The notes below the pieces were generated by a model, which worked only from the letters and a program-made list of their open reading frames with translations, was not told the origin of the DNA and made no database searches. A DNA stretch of 64,000 nucleotides from Hermatobates lingyangjiaoensis (Eukaryota > Arthropoda > Insecta > Hemiptera > Hermatobatidae): positions 124,001-188,000 of the forward strand of contig JAPFBL010000228.1 of assembly GCA_026182355.1 (NCBI GenBank). The letters run 5' to 3'. Every line of letters begins with the position of its first letter. Position 1 is the stretch's first letter. The translations under genes and the position numbers were made by a program. Below, piece after piece: positions 54,251 through 63,420 of this stretch.

Positions 54251-54412
54251 CTAGGTGTATAATGTAATCGGGATTCGGTCAATTTTCCAGGATCAAAATC
54301 AAACTCTTTTGATTTTTTTCTAAGAGTTTGATTTTGATCCTGGAAAATTGACCGAATCCCGATTACATTATACACCTATTCTATCCAACGGTTGATATAT
54401 TATTGAATTTGT
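54251..54412. mobile_element. PLE-terminal palindrome, family F-like
   Basis: taatcgggattcggtcaatt and its complement meet near 54313 in ctcttttgatttttttctaagag. The right end (aacggttgatatattattga) matches 30270-30290. Confidence 0.6.
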
Positions 54413-54432
54413 TATATATATATATATATATA

Positions 54433-54552
54433 TAGATTTCACGTAAACACGTGAAATAACAATCAATGATCAAACCACAATAAGAAATGGGAAAACAAGA
54501 CTAGAATCTTTCAACCGTAACAAGCGGTCTTCGTCAGAGTCAAAAACCCTGA
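54433..54552 (-). mobile_element. PLE-terminal fragment, family A
   Basis: Minus-oriented single copy with tcttcgtcagagtcaaaaac, following (TA)n at 54414-54434. Confidence 0.65.
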
Positions 54553-54613
54553 CAATATATATTAAAGTTATATTTTATATAAAATATATAAATAAATTAA
54601 ATATATATATTAA

Positions 54614-54805
54614 AAAGATTTCACATAAACACGTGAAACAACAACCAATTATCAAGCCACAATGTGAAATGGGAAAAGAAGACTAAGATCTTTCAACTGT
54701 GAGTTCGGTTTTTGACTCTGACAAAGACCGCTTGTTACGGTTGAAAGATCTTACTCTTCTTTTTCTATTTGACATTGTGGTTTGATCATTGATATATATA
54801 TATAT
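54614..54805. mobile_element. PLE-terminal palindrome, family A (diverged arms)
   Basis: The left arm is shortened (gatctttcaactgtgagttc) while the right arm carries CTGACAA-A-GACCG..CGGTT-GAAA, with one core base changed. (TA)n follows. Confidence 0.6.
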
Positions 54806-54831
54806 AGATATAGGTAACTCACCACAAATTA

Positions 54832-55170
54832 AAGAAGATAGTCGCTCTAAGGCCTTTCGCTTTCACGTCGTCAGAGAGCAAGTGAATACAAGTTGTAAGC
54901 AGGTTATGAATTTTGATTTAAAGAAGGAGTAAGATTGGCATCATTGACAGTATTTTTCCCAATAACTGTTGAAAATTTCTAATTGAAGGAATTGTCAAAC
55001 AAATCAAGACTATTTCAACAGTTATAGGGGAAAATACTGTCAATGATGCCAATCTTACTCCTTCTTTAAATCAAAATTCATAACCTGCTTACAACTTGTA
55101 TTCACTTGCTCTCTGACGACGTGAAAGCGAAAGGCCTTAGAGCGACTATCTTCTTTAATTTGTGGTGAGT
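54832..55170. mobile_element. Nearly perfect palindrome with CTGACGA ends
   Basis: Arms of about 140 bp (tcgctctaaggcctttcgct and its complement) enclose a loop near 54985-55012. Near each outer end is CTGACGA-C-GTGAAAGC-GAAAGG. The inner arm (agtaagattggcatcattga) has no other match in the window, so this is a distinct family. (TA)n lies at the left border. Confidence 0.65.
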
Positions 55171-55214
55171 TACCTGAATATTTATATCACGTGTTATTGT
55201 GACAATTTTCTATA

Positions 55215-55375
55215 TATATAATTTCACATTAACACGTGGAATAACAATCAATGATCAAACTACAATATGGAATGGGAACAAAAGACTACAATGGGAACTA
55301 TCTATAATATAGATAATAAGATCTTTCAACCGTAACAAGCTGGCCTTCGTCAGAGTCAAAAACCTAACTGAAACA
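55215..55375 (-). mobile_element. PLE-terminal fragment, family A, with a 50-bp interruption
   Basis: catcaatgatcaaac-type and tctttcaaccgtaacaagct sequence is split by gaactatctataatatagat. Confidence 0.55.
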
Positions 55376-55499
55376 CTAGATGTAGAAACATCTTGGTGAG
55401 GCTGAGAGGAGTGGGAGGGAAGAGTGGTATTTTAAAGGGGTGAAAGCGCAGGAAAGGACTAATGTCCAGAAAGGGATGTTTGGAGAAACAAAGGAGTAC

Positions 55500-56410
55500 A
55501 GTAAGAAAGAGTAAATAAACTATCCACTAGCTGTCAACCCCCTTAGAAGAGGCTATTGCCCTCATCAGGTATCAAGTTTGAAGATCCCGTTACTAATATA
55601 GATAATATTTGATCTATTAAATTTGATCAGAGAAGATTCGATAATATTTCCTAACAAAATCGATTTTTCATAGGAAATAAATTTAACTCCTGTCCAATCA
55701 ATATGATGATTTTCATTGTTTATTTGCAATAATAAGGCGCTACTTTATTAGCGTCTAGATAAAAGTAGACTTTTTTCTGTCTACCTACGTTGTATTGGTG
55801 TTGTTTTACGCGTCTTTAAAGATTTACCAGTTTGACCAATACATTTCTTGGCAATTTTTGCACGGAATTTTATAAATACTACCAGATTCCAGTTTTCTGG
55901 GAGAGTTTTTTATTAATATATTACCCACGTTATTATGATTAGAATAAAATCAAGTATTATTACTATATGAAAATCAAGTTTACGGGCCATTCTAGGCAGA
56001 GGGTCCAATGACTCATGATACGGTTAAACTATAGAATTTGACAATGAACGGGGCAAATAGTTGCAATATTAGAGAAAGTTTTTTTAAACACCCTTCAAAG
56101 AAAAATCGATATAAGAGGAGGGGTATTTTAATGATAGGACAATTGACCTAATGTTGTTAATTACATCATTAAAGAATTCAGGGGAGCACACTCTTAAAGT
56201 CCTCAAAAACATATTTCTGTTTATAATATTAAGATTTCTGTTTTTAGAAATATGTCGTGGCCCTGGGTATGGACGTATCGGGCTAGATTTTTTAGGTCCC
56301 ATCTTACCTCTAGTTGGAGGTTGTGAAGGAGGGTAGGGACACAACAGTTGACAATAATAATAACTAGATTTGATAACTAAAGATACAAAGAAACATAATT
56401 CCACATTAAC
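55500..56410 (-). pseudogene. Penelope-like element, thumb to GIY-YIG (broken)
   Basis: On the minus strand: SRNMFLRTLRVCSPEFFNDV and INNIRSIVLSLKYPSSYIDF (PLE thumb/connector, 56280-56090), then after frameshifts KLESGSIYKIPCKNC, CIGQTGKSLKTRK (GIY-YIG second motif, expected Tyr read as Cys, near 55840), ALLLQINNENHHIDW and ESSLIKFNRSNI. A CTGATGA-G-GGC-AATA-GCC hairpin follows at about 55570-55550. A sequence family different from the 51-kb element. Confidence 0.75.
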
Positions 56411-56804
56411 TGGAAAATATTACCATTTTATTAAAATTTATATTTGTTTACATTCAACAAATATGATTACTTAGCTTAACTTTTTACCATCTTTTAATTG
56501 ATTTATGAAAATAAACGATTATAAAGTTAAGAAATAAATGAATAAAGAAAAGAAATAACCTAAAGAAATGATGGAGGGGGTTGATTAAGGGTCAACGACT
56601 TTAGAAAAGGGTAGGGGAAAAAAAACGAACAATATTAATTTGAATAATGAGAGAAGTTTGTTTTGCAACGCCCACTCTTCTAGGATATTACCTTTAGATA
56701 GTCTTCTAAACGCTAGCATTGGGCTCGTTAGTAATTGGGCTTTTATTTTAGTTATAAAGGAGTCGCATTATTTATATTTATTTTTATTTATTACTAGCTG
56801 ATCT
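56411..56804. other. No recognised feature
   Basis: AT-rich; nothing recognised. Confidence 0.4.
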
Positions 56805-56972
56805 AACCGTCGTTACCCGGGTGGTAGATTATGCCCCGATGTTTTGTTTATGTGCAGTAGATACCAAAAAAAAATTATATAAGATCCATATGTTTTTTTG
56901 TATCTAAATGTTTCTAGTTTTATTTCTACAGCATACAGACAGACAAACCTTGTACTTCATATAAAAATATGA
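56805..56972 (+). repeat. Dispersed repeat with acccgg head and gacagacaaac tail, copy 2
   Basis: ccgtcgttacccgggtggta, agatccatatgtttttttgt and cagacagacaaaccttgtac match 42070-42560. This copy lacks about 350 bp of the interior. Confidence 0.6.
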
Positions 56973-57404
56973 ATCTGCCTCATACCAGGACCTATTCCCT
57001 TGAAACGTATTTGCCTTATGCGGGTGGATGTTTAAAAAAACCTACAGGTATGAGTTCTTCCAAAATTTCGTTGAATAACCAAAACATTTATCCCTACAAA
57101 GGATGGCAGCTTCACTGCCTGTTTAAGTCTGTCAGTTTACGCATTGGTATATACGTATTGGTATATTACGTATTGGTATATGATCGTCCATAGTCAACAA
57201 TCATAATCATTTTCTAATAGTCATCCAGTTGTTTTGAGTCCTACGATAAATCTCATCAACATTTCTTGGAACATTTTTCTAAGATCTTTAGTGCAATTGA
57301 ACATTAATAATGGTTGTTTTTTTTCTAAATAAATAAATTTAAGTGAATAAATACATATTATCTCAAATTTGTAACAGAGCATGCTTTTCAAAAAAAAAAG
57401 CATC
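56973..57404. other. No recognised gene; short ttggtata repeats
   Basis: gcattggtatatacgtattggtatattacgt around 57150 is a small degenerate repeat. Otherwise nothing recognised. Confidence 0.4.
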
Positions 57405-57409
57405 TGCAT

Positions 57410-57560
57410 ACTGTTGGGTCTCCAACCATCGTTTCGCAAGAGCGCTTGGTGTCCCTACCGCTTTTCTCCTGATGATGGTTAAACCAGTTAGAAAATTGGA
57501 GACTATGTTTTTCTATTTAACTGTGTGCCTACAGTTTACTCCTTTGTGGATCGTTTTCTT
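57410..57560 (+). mobile_element. PLE-terminal fragment, family B (diverged)
   Basis: gtctccaaccatcgtttcgc, tctcctgatgatggttaaac and ggatcgttttcttgatgaaa align with 23980-24130. The GAAA after the hairpin has been lost. Confidence 0.55.
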
Positions 57561-58029
57561 GATGAAAATATTATCATATAATATAATTATATACTAAACT
57601 TGTTAAATACAAATTACATGTTACAAATGTAATGCCCTGTTAAAACACCTTTACAATAATAATTCAAGAGTTTTTTAATTAAAAAAGAATGATTATGAAT
57701 TAAATACTGAGAGGAGGACTACAAGATTAGAGACCCTAAGGAAGGACATTGGGAAATAAAGATTAGGAACATTACAGTAATATAATACTGTAATAAGTTT
57801 GTTTGATTACTTCAAAATCTATAAAGAAAATCTAAAGCGGTCTACACTCAACTTTTCAATAAGTAAACGAATTATCGTTCATTGATAATCAATTCAATGA
57901 TTTCTTTTAATGTAGCTCTGTCCTTTGTCTATGACAAAAATATAACAATTCTGTAGCACTTAAAAAAAAAGACGACTAACGATAATTAACAATTAAGATT
58001 ACAAGCAATAATTAAATAATATTACTGAT
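57561..58029. other. No recognised feature
   Basis: AT-rich; nothing recognised. Confidence 0.4.
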
Positions 58030-58049
58030 CTAGTCATTAAAAGTAATTA

Positions 58050-58480
58050 TAGTCTGAATTACATCAACATTACGTACGATAGAATTCACGTAATTCATTA
58101 TATGTAGTCTCAATTACATCGTCAATGTATACGGTAAAATTCACGTAATTCATTATAGTCTCAATTACATCAACATTGCGTACGATAGAATTCACGTAAT
58201 TCATTATATGTAGTCTCAATTACATCGTCAATGTATACGGTAAAATTCATGTAATTCATTATAGTCTCAATTACATCAACATTGCGTACGATAGAATTCA
58301 CGTAATTAATTATAGTCTCAATTACATCGTCATTGTGTTCGATAGAATTCAAGTAATTAATTATAATCTCAATTACATCGACATTGCGTACATAGGATTT
58401 CACGTAATTCATTACAGTCTCAATTTACATCAACATTGCGTACGATAGAATTCACGTAATTCATTATAGTCTCAATTTTG
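58050..58480. repeat. Tandem repeat, period 51-55 bp, about eight units
   Basis: The unit contains gtctcaattacatcaacatt and cgatagaattcacgtaattc. Two variants alternate at first (gcgtacgata and gtatacggta), giving a double-unit period of about 105 bp. Three-base phasing leaves the minus strand open (58170-58412), coding DVIETI-type repeats; I do not regard this as a gene. Confidence 0.9.
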
Positions 58481-59270
58481 TTTTGTGAATCATTTCAAGA
58501 ATTTATAAAAACATAACCAAGGCGCACGAGGTAAGATACAGTTCTCAGAAATACTCAGCATGTACATAAAGGAACTATAGTATTATTATGTTTGCATTTA
58601 TAAATTATTGCATGTTTTCTACACAAGACAAGTATTTAGTATTATGAGAAGAGATGTTTTACTGATGTGTCAGTGGAACAGATTTACAAGGGAAACATGC
58701 GAATGAAAGATTTAAATATCAGTCTAGTTATGTTATCTGGATAAGATGTGAACAAACTTATCCGGCTGCTACTCCAAATAGAGTTATGACGTCAGTACAC
58801 GAGGACACCATTCCCCCAGTCATATAAGATACGTGCAGGCTGATGCGAAGTGTCGATCAAAATCAGATCGCAAATCCAATACCCGAATGACCATTCTTGA
58901 AAGTACCTGCACTTTATATAACCTACAGTTATTTACTATATTATTTAAAATAAGTGTAAAATTGTTTATTAAAAGTCGTGCAATATATAAAAAAATGTAT
59001 CTCCAGAAGGGACGAAAAGTAACTTTTCACGTCTACTTTTCAAGTAATAGCCTTTTTTTGTATTTTTGGATACTTCGACAACAATTTCATGTATTAAGAA
59101 GTAATTAAGGTAATAATGAAAGAAATTTAATCCTCGTAATTAAAAACTGGGCCACAATGAAAATACATGCATATTGTTAATACCACTTAAGATGTTCTTT
59201 AAATCTTATTTTTTTAGAACATCTAAAATCTTATGATTTAAAGAACATCTTAAGGACTATTTAAATAATA
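58481..59270. other. No recognised gene; hairpin at 59186-59255
   Basis: aagatgttctttaaatctta and its complement form a hairpin around tttttttagaac. The 91-codon ORF at 58833-59108 has no motif. Confidence 0.45.
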
Positions 59271-59279
59271 CAAATAAAT

Positions 59280-59576
59280 CAAATTTTGCAAAACCACCTG
59301 ACTCAACACGGACATACATATGACAGCTTAGAAAACACAATGGACTTACTACAGACAGGACAGAAAGGACTGAGAATCAACATAACTGAACAGATAGAAA
59401 TATATAAACATAAAAATGCGGGTAAATTAATAAATGAACAAATAAATTACCAATCCGATATTTTATGTAAATCACTAATAAAAATAAAAAGACGACTGGA
59501 CAGACAAGATGACGAAGTTAAAAAATATAAAAAACCCAAACTAGATAATAGCTATAAACTAAAAAAATCTAAATAA
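59280..59576 (+). pseudogene. PLE GIY-YIG C-terminal fragment (open frame)
   Basis: The frame 59286-59576 reads HLTQHGHTYDSLENTMDLLQ, TGQKGLRINITEQIEIYKHK and INEQINYQSDILCK. The 'HL...H......E..M..L....KG..L...E..EI.K' pattern is the end of a GIY-YIG endonuclease in a PLE family, carrying the conserved His and Glu. The upstream YIG part is missing. The same sequence, with stops, occurs at 27.17-27.42 kb and inverted at 24.59-24.85 kb. Confidence 0.6.
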
Positions 59577-59760
59577 CTAAATAAAATCAAAATAATAATA
59601 TCAGGATAGCAGTGGACTTAACAGATAACCAACCCCCGTATATAAAAGCTCAGTAGGTTTGTTGCGATCGAAGATGGACAACGTCCGAAAGCGCTCCAAC
59701 TCCAGAATCATCTTACGAGGTATGACGGTTTTACTTATTTCTAATATAAAACGTTTACGA
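59577..59760 (+). mobile_element. PLE 3' terminus with intact hairpin
   Basis: After the stop the sequence gcagtggacttaacagataa leads to TCGAAGA-T-GGAC-AAC-GTCC-GAAAGCG (about 59668-59692). The hairpin pairs fully. MDNVRKRSNSRIILRG may be the next ORF start within a terminal repeat. Confidence 0.5.
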
Positions 59761-61048
59761 TTATAAAGTTATTAGCTTACTAAGTTTTTATTATAAGTTT
59801 ATATAGCTCTGAATATGTAAAGTTTTTTGAAGAAATAAAGTTATTTTTTTAAATTCATCATGAAGCTTTTTTCTTGACTACGGACCTTTATACTAGCTCA
59901 AATCCATTGAGTCCCACTTTTAGACTTTCCTATTAACGTTAACAATACACTAAACGTACAAGTCAGTAAAGTATATTATGGACAAATTAGTCGTAATTTA
60001 TATGTACATCGAGTTGGCCATAAGTCCAATAATAGTATTTTTTTTGTGAATTATAAAAAGAATCAGCCTTCAAAGAAGAAAACTTTATTCATCTCTGAAG
60101 ACGTTTGTCTTTCTCGATGCCCATATAGCCTTGTCGTGGGTGGCAACATTTATGACTCACCTTACAGTCATTATTTATAGCCACTCGTAAAGTTAAAATG
60201 ACCATGAGTGCTTCAAACTCACACACTAATCAAGCTCGATTGCAGACTAGCATAAACGGTAAACACCTTTAACTCCTTACAGCCTTACATGTTATGATAT
60301 CACTAATTTATCTGTGTCCATATAACAGTCTCCCTAAATAATCCATAAACTACCCCTAAAACAACCAATATATAAGCAAAGTTAAAGATTCCAACAACTA
60401 TTTTACTCAAATGTATGAACGAAGAGGTAATTCCTTATTCAAAAGAAAACTTGCAATAAACATCAGAATTCCTATTAAAATATATTTACCTCACATTTAA
60501 AGTTAGATAGTCTTCAAATGAAAATTTTTCATATTTTAACTAACAGTTCCTGGTCCCATCCCTACACAACGTTACGAGGAGCCACTGTACATGTTACACA
60601 GGTGTGTGGTTTCACATTTTATTAAAATCCATCGTTTGTATAATCAGTAACGGTAGTCTGTCTTGAATATCTAATATATGTAACTATTTTTTGATCGGTA
60701 TGTTTATACCGATAAACTAGTATTTGGTATACTAGTAAATTAGTATACCAATAATTCTAGTATTGGCGGTTATCATCTCTCTCGTAAGAACAGTCTTATA
60801 CATATTATTGTATGGTTTTTTGGGGGCTTCAGTGGTAGATGGTATACTTGGTTATTGGTAAAGTGGTATACGTGGTGAGAGAGATGTTGGTAGAACCTAT
60901 ATATGAAGTGGTTTGGATTCCATAGTTAAGCACGTTTGTGGAACTCAATCCCAACTTCTATGAAGACACAAAGATACAAATTCGAAAAGTAAAAAAAATA
61001 TGTAGAAAAATTTTAAACCTGAGAAATGGCATATTATTCAACATAAAT
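59761..61048. other. No recognised gene
   Basis: AT-rich. Around 60700-60790 a cluster of actagta/ttggtata motifs forms imperfect hairpins. No element family recognised. Confidence 0.4.
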
Positions 61049-61061
61049 ATATATATATATA

Positions 61062-61146
61062 TGATCAAACCACAATAAGAAATGGGAAAACAAGACTAAG
61101 ATCTTTCAACCGTAACAAGCGGTCTTCGTCAGAGTCAAAAACCCAA

Positions 61147-61150
<4 letters not shown>
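61062..61150 (-). mobile_element. PLE-terminal fragment, family A
   Basis: Minus-oriented (tctttcaaccgtaacaagcg to gtcaaaaacccaact) lying between (TA)n at 61047-61060 and 61152-61191. Confidence 0.65.
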
Positions 61151-61192
<42 letters not shown>

Positions 61193-61193
<1 letters not shown>

Positions 61194-61750
61194 ATTAAAA
61201 TAAGCAGTGACACATAAACTGAAACACAACAAAGACTCACTTTATTTCCACCGTAATGGCGGTCATCCTCAGGAGAGAAGTGAATTGACGGAGGGACGAC
61301 AGTCAACTAAAGAACTCACTGGGTGAGGGCTAAAGCAGTGCTGCCGCAAAGGAGACAAATAAAAAAGGAACTAAGAAGTCGAGAGCAAAGTGAAAAAAAA
61401 ATTGTTTTTGAAAAGTAGAAAAAAGGAAAGGAAATTTTTTTTTAATTGTTGTATATTTTTTTTATTTTTTCTTTTCTTAACCTTTTTTCTACTTTTCAAA
61501 AACAATTTTTTTCTCTTTGCTCTCGACTTCTTTGTTCCTTTTTTATTTGTCCCCTTTGCGGCAGCACTTCTTTAGCCCTCACCCAGTGAGTTCTTTAGTT
61601 GACTGTCGTCCCTCCGTCAATTCACTTCTTCTCCTGAGGACGACCGCCATTACGGTCGAAATATTGAAAAGTGAGTCTTTGTTGTGTTTCTGTTTATGTG
61701 TCACTGCTTATTTTAATTGTTATCTGTCCTGCACGTTTTTTGTTTATCAT

Positions 61751-61755
<5 letters not shown>
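61193..61755. mobile_element. PLE 3'-terminal palindrome, family D, about 560 bp
   Basis: Arms of about 270 bp meet near 61460 in an A/T-rich centre. Each has CTGAGGA-C-GACCG..CGGTC-GAAAT or a derivative (plus arm 61635-61666), ctcacccagtgagttcttta, ctgccgcaaaggagac-type sequence, and A/T tract. Both outer ends touch (TA)n (61152-61191, 61753-61793). The single copy at 8.0 kb follows a PLE ORF. Confidence 0.8.

Positions 61756-61793
<38 letters not shown>
61753..61793. repeat. (TA)n microsatellite
   Basis: About 20 TA units between family D and family B fragments. Confidence 0.95.
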
Positions 61794-61797
<4 letters not shown>

Positions 61798-61926
61798 CAA
61801 TATAGACAAAGAAACATAGAGAAATCAAAAGAACACACTTACAGTCTCTAATTTTCGGTTTGAACCGTCTTCAGGAGAGATAAGAGAGGGAAACCAAGCG
61901 CACTGCTTCAGAGACGGTTGGAGACA
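61794..61926 (-). mobile_element. PLE-terminal fragment, family B
   Basis: Minus-oriented complete copy (ttcggtttgaaccgtcttca) ending agacggttggagac, followed immediately by a LINE 3' end. Confidence 0.65.
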
Positions 61927-62060
61927 ATAGGCGTTGCTAACTGCTATGGTACTTTAGTACACAAGAGGGGAGGTACAATAGTTTTTTTTTTAAGACGCAG
62001 TGCTATAGTCACCCTCAAACAATAAAAATACATAAAAATAAAATAAAATAAAATAAACCA
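61927..62060 (+). mobile_element. LINE 3'-terminal copy
   Basis: gaggtacaatagtttttttt and gacgcagtgctatagtcacc match the sequence after the LINE ORF at 40.1 kb. It ends with an (aaaat)n-like tail (aataaaataaaataaaataa). A 5'-truncated insertion. Confidence 0.7.
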
Positions 62061-62760
62061 ACTTACACGAAAAACGTAAGTTAGATATTGTTTATTGAAT
62101 GATTCCTATATTAGTTATTTTGCATTTCATTATACTTTTTTTTTAACTTTTTTTTTAATTTAGACAGATTTTTTTTCATTTAAAAAGCACTTAAATAAAT
62201 CAGTTTGTTAAGTGCTGTTCAAGAAAGAGAGTACTAAATGAAAATAAAGAAGTGTCTAAGGGCGTGGGGGGGAGATTGGAAGAAGTTGGTTTAATCCATG
62301 AAAGGAGGAAATGTTTGATTTCTTGGTTAAATGATTAGATCTCTATCGATCAGGTCTCCCAGGGTTCTGAAAAAACCTCTTCTCCCACACAAAAACCTCT
62401 CCCACCGCTGCTTTGCACCAAATTGGTTTTGCTATACACAACATTATTCTTTTGGGGGTAAAGTATACAACACAAAACACGAAAATTAATGAATCTTATT
62501 ATCAAATAGTATGCTTTTTGAAAAACCTATTTCTAAGTTTAAATAATTATAAATAAATTAAAAACCTGGAGTGGTCTTCAACTGAAAGAAATCGCACCAG
62601 GCTAGAGTTAATCTCTTTTATTTTATTGATTACATAAAAAAATCAATATTTGTCCAATTTTAACAAAACCAATTTCACTAAATTTGCATTGTTAATGTTT
62701 CAGGAGACCCTAAAGAACACCTATAAAAGAAACACAAAACAAATATTTCAAAGGGAACCT
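62061..62760. other. No recognised gene
   Basis: AT-rich with T-runs near 62135-62160. Nothing recognised. Confidence 0.4.
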
Positions 62761-62789
62761 TGGTTAACAATACTAAAATAATAGCAACG

Positions 62790-62885
62790 GAAAAGGTCGG
62801 GAAAAGACTCAGGATGCTGGAGGCGCTGTACATACTAGAAAAAGATCCAAGTATGAACGAGCAAAAAAAAACTTTAACTACCAGT
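62790..62885 (+). pseudogene. Possible GIY-YIG C-terminal fragment
   Basis: One frame reads EKVGKRLRMLEALYILEKDP and SMNEQKKTL, resembling the end of GIY-YIG endonucleases (..LR.LEALYI.E..PS.N). It is short, and I assign it to a PLE only tentatively. Confidence 0.35.
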
Positions 62886-62909
62886 TGCGCTTTTTTGGAA
62901 ACCTAAGGC

Positions 62910-63085
62910 AAGTCAAAAACCCAACTGTGGGTAAAACGTAAAATGTAAAAAGATTTCAAATAAACACAGGAAATAACAATCAATGACAAACCACAATAAG
63001 AAATGGGAAAAAAAAGACTAAGATCTTTCAACCGTAACAAGCGGTCTTCGTCAGAGTCAAAAACCCAACAGTTGGGTTTTTGAGT
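62910..63085. mobile_element. PLE-terminal fragment, family A
   Basis: A minus-oriented copy (tctttcaaccgtaacaagcg) with short inverted ends (gtcaaaaacccaactgtggg at left, cagttgggtttttga at right). It joins a family C fragment at about 63085. Confidence 0.6.
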
Positions 63086-63180
63086 CGTTGTCTGCCTGCG
63101 GAGCGACTCGTTTCTATCTTCCTGATGACGAGGACATCGAAATATAGTAGTGAGTTTCTGTTTCATTTCTGAATGTCAAT

Positions 63181-63190
<10 letters not shown>
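63086..63190 (+). mobile_element. PLE-terminal fragment, family C
   Basis: CTGATGA-C-GAGGACATC-GAAATATAG (63122-63147), then agtgagtttctgtttcattt and (TA)n at 63187-63219. Confidence 0.65.
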
Positions 63191-63219
<29 letters not shown>

Positions 63220-63420
63220 TTCGAATAAAATGAAAGGTCCGTGTGGACAATAAACACTTTAACACATAGAAAAGAACACAGAAAGACACTACAGAACTCA
63301 CTTCGATATTTCGACATCCGTCGTCATCGGGAAGAAGTGCGAAGTACTCCGTGGAACCACCGCAATGCTGCCCCCCAGCGGAGGAGAGGAAAAATAGAAA
63401 TCCCTCCAATATTTATTTAG
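63220..63420 (-). mobile_element. PLE 3' end, family E
   Basis: Minus-oriented: caccgcaatgctgcccccca, CGATGA-C-GAC..GTC-GAAAT (about 63333-63305), then aagtgttta-type end at (TA)n. It continues without a break into the A/T tract and ORF end of the next feature, linking family E to a PLE. Confidence 0.7.

Noticed and set aside
58170..58412. Minus-strand ORF with DVIETI repeats
   Set aside because: It lies wholly inside the 51-55-bp tandem array and has no non-repeat part.
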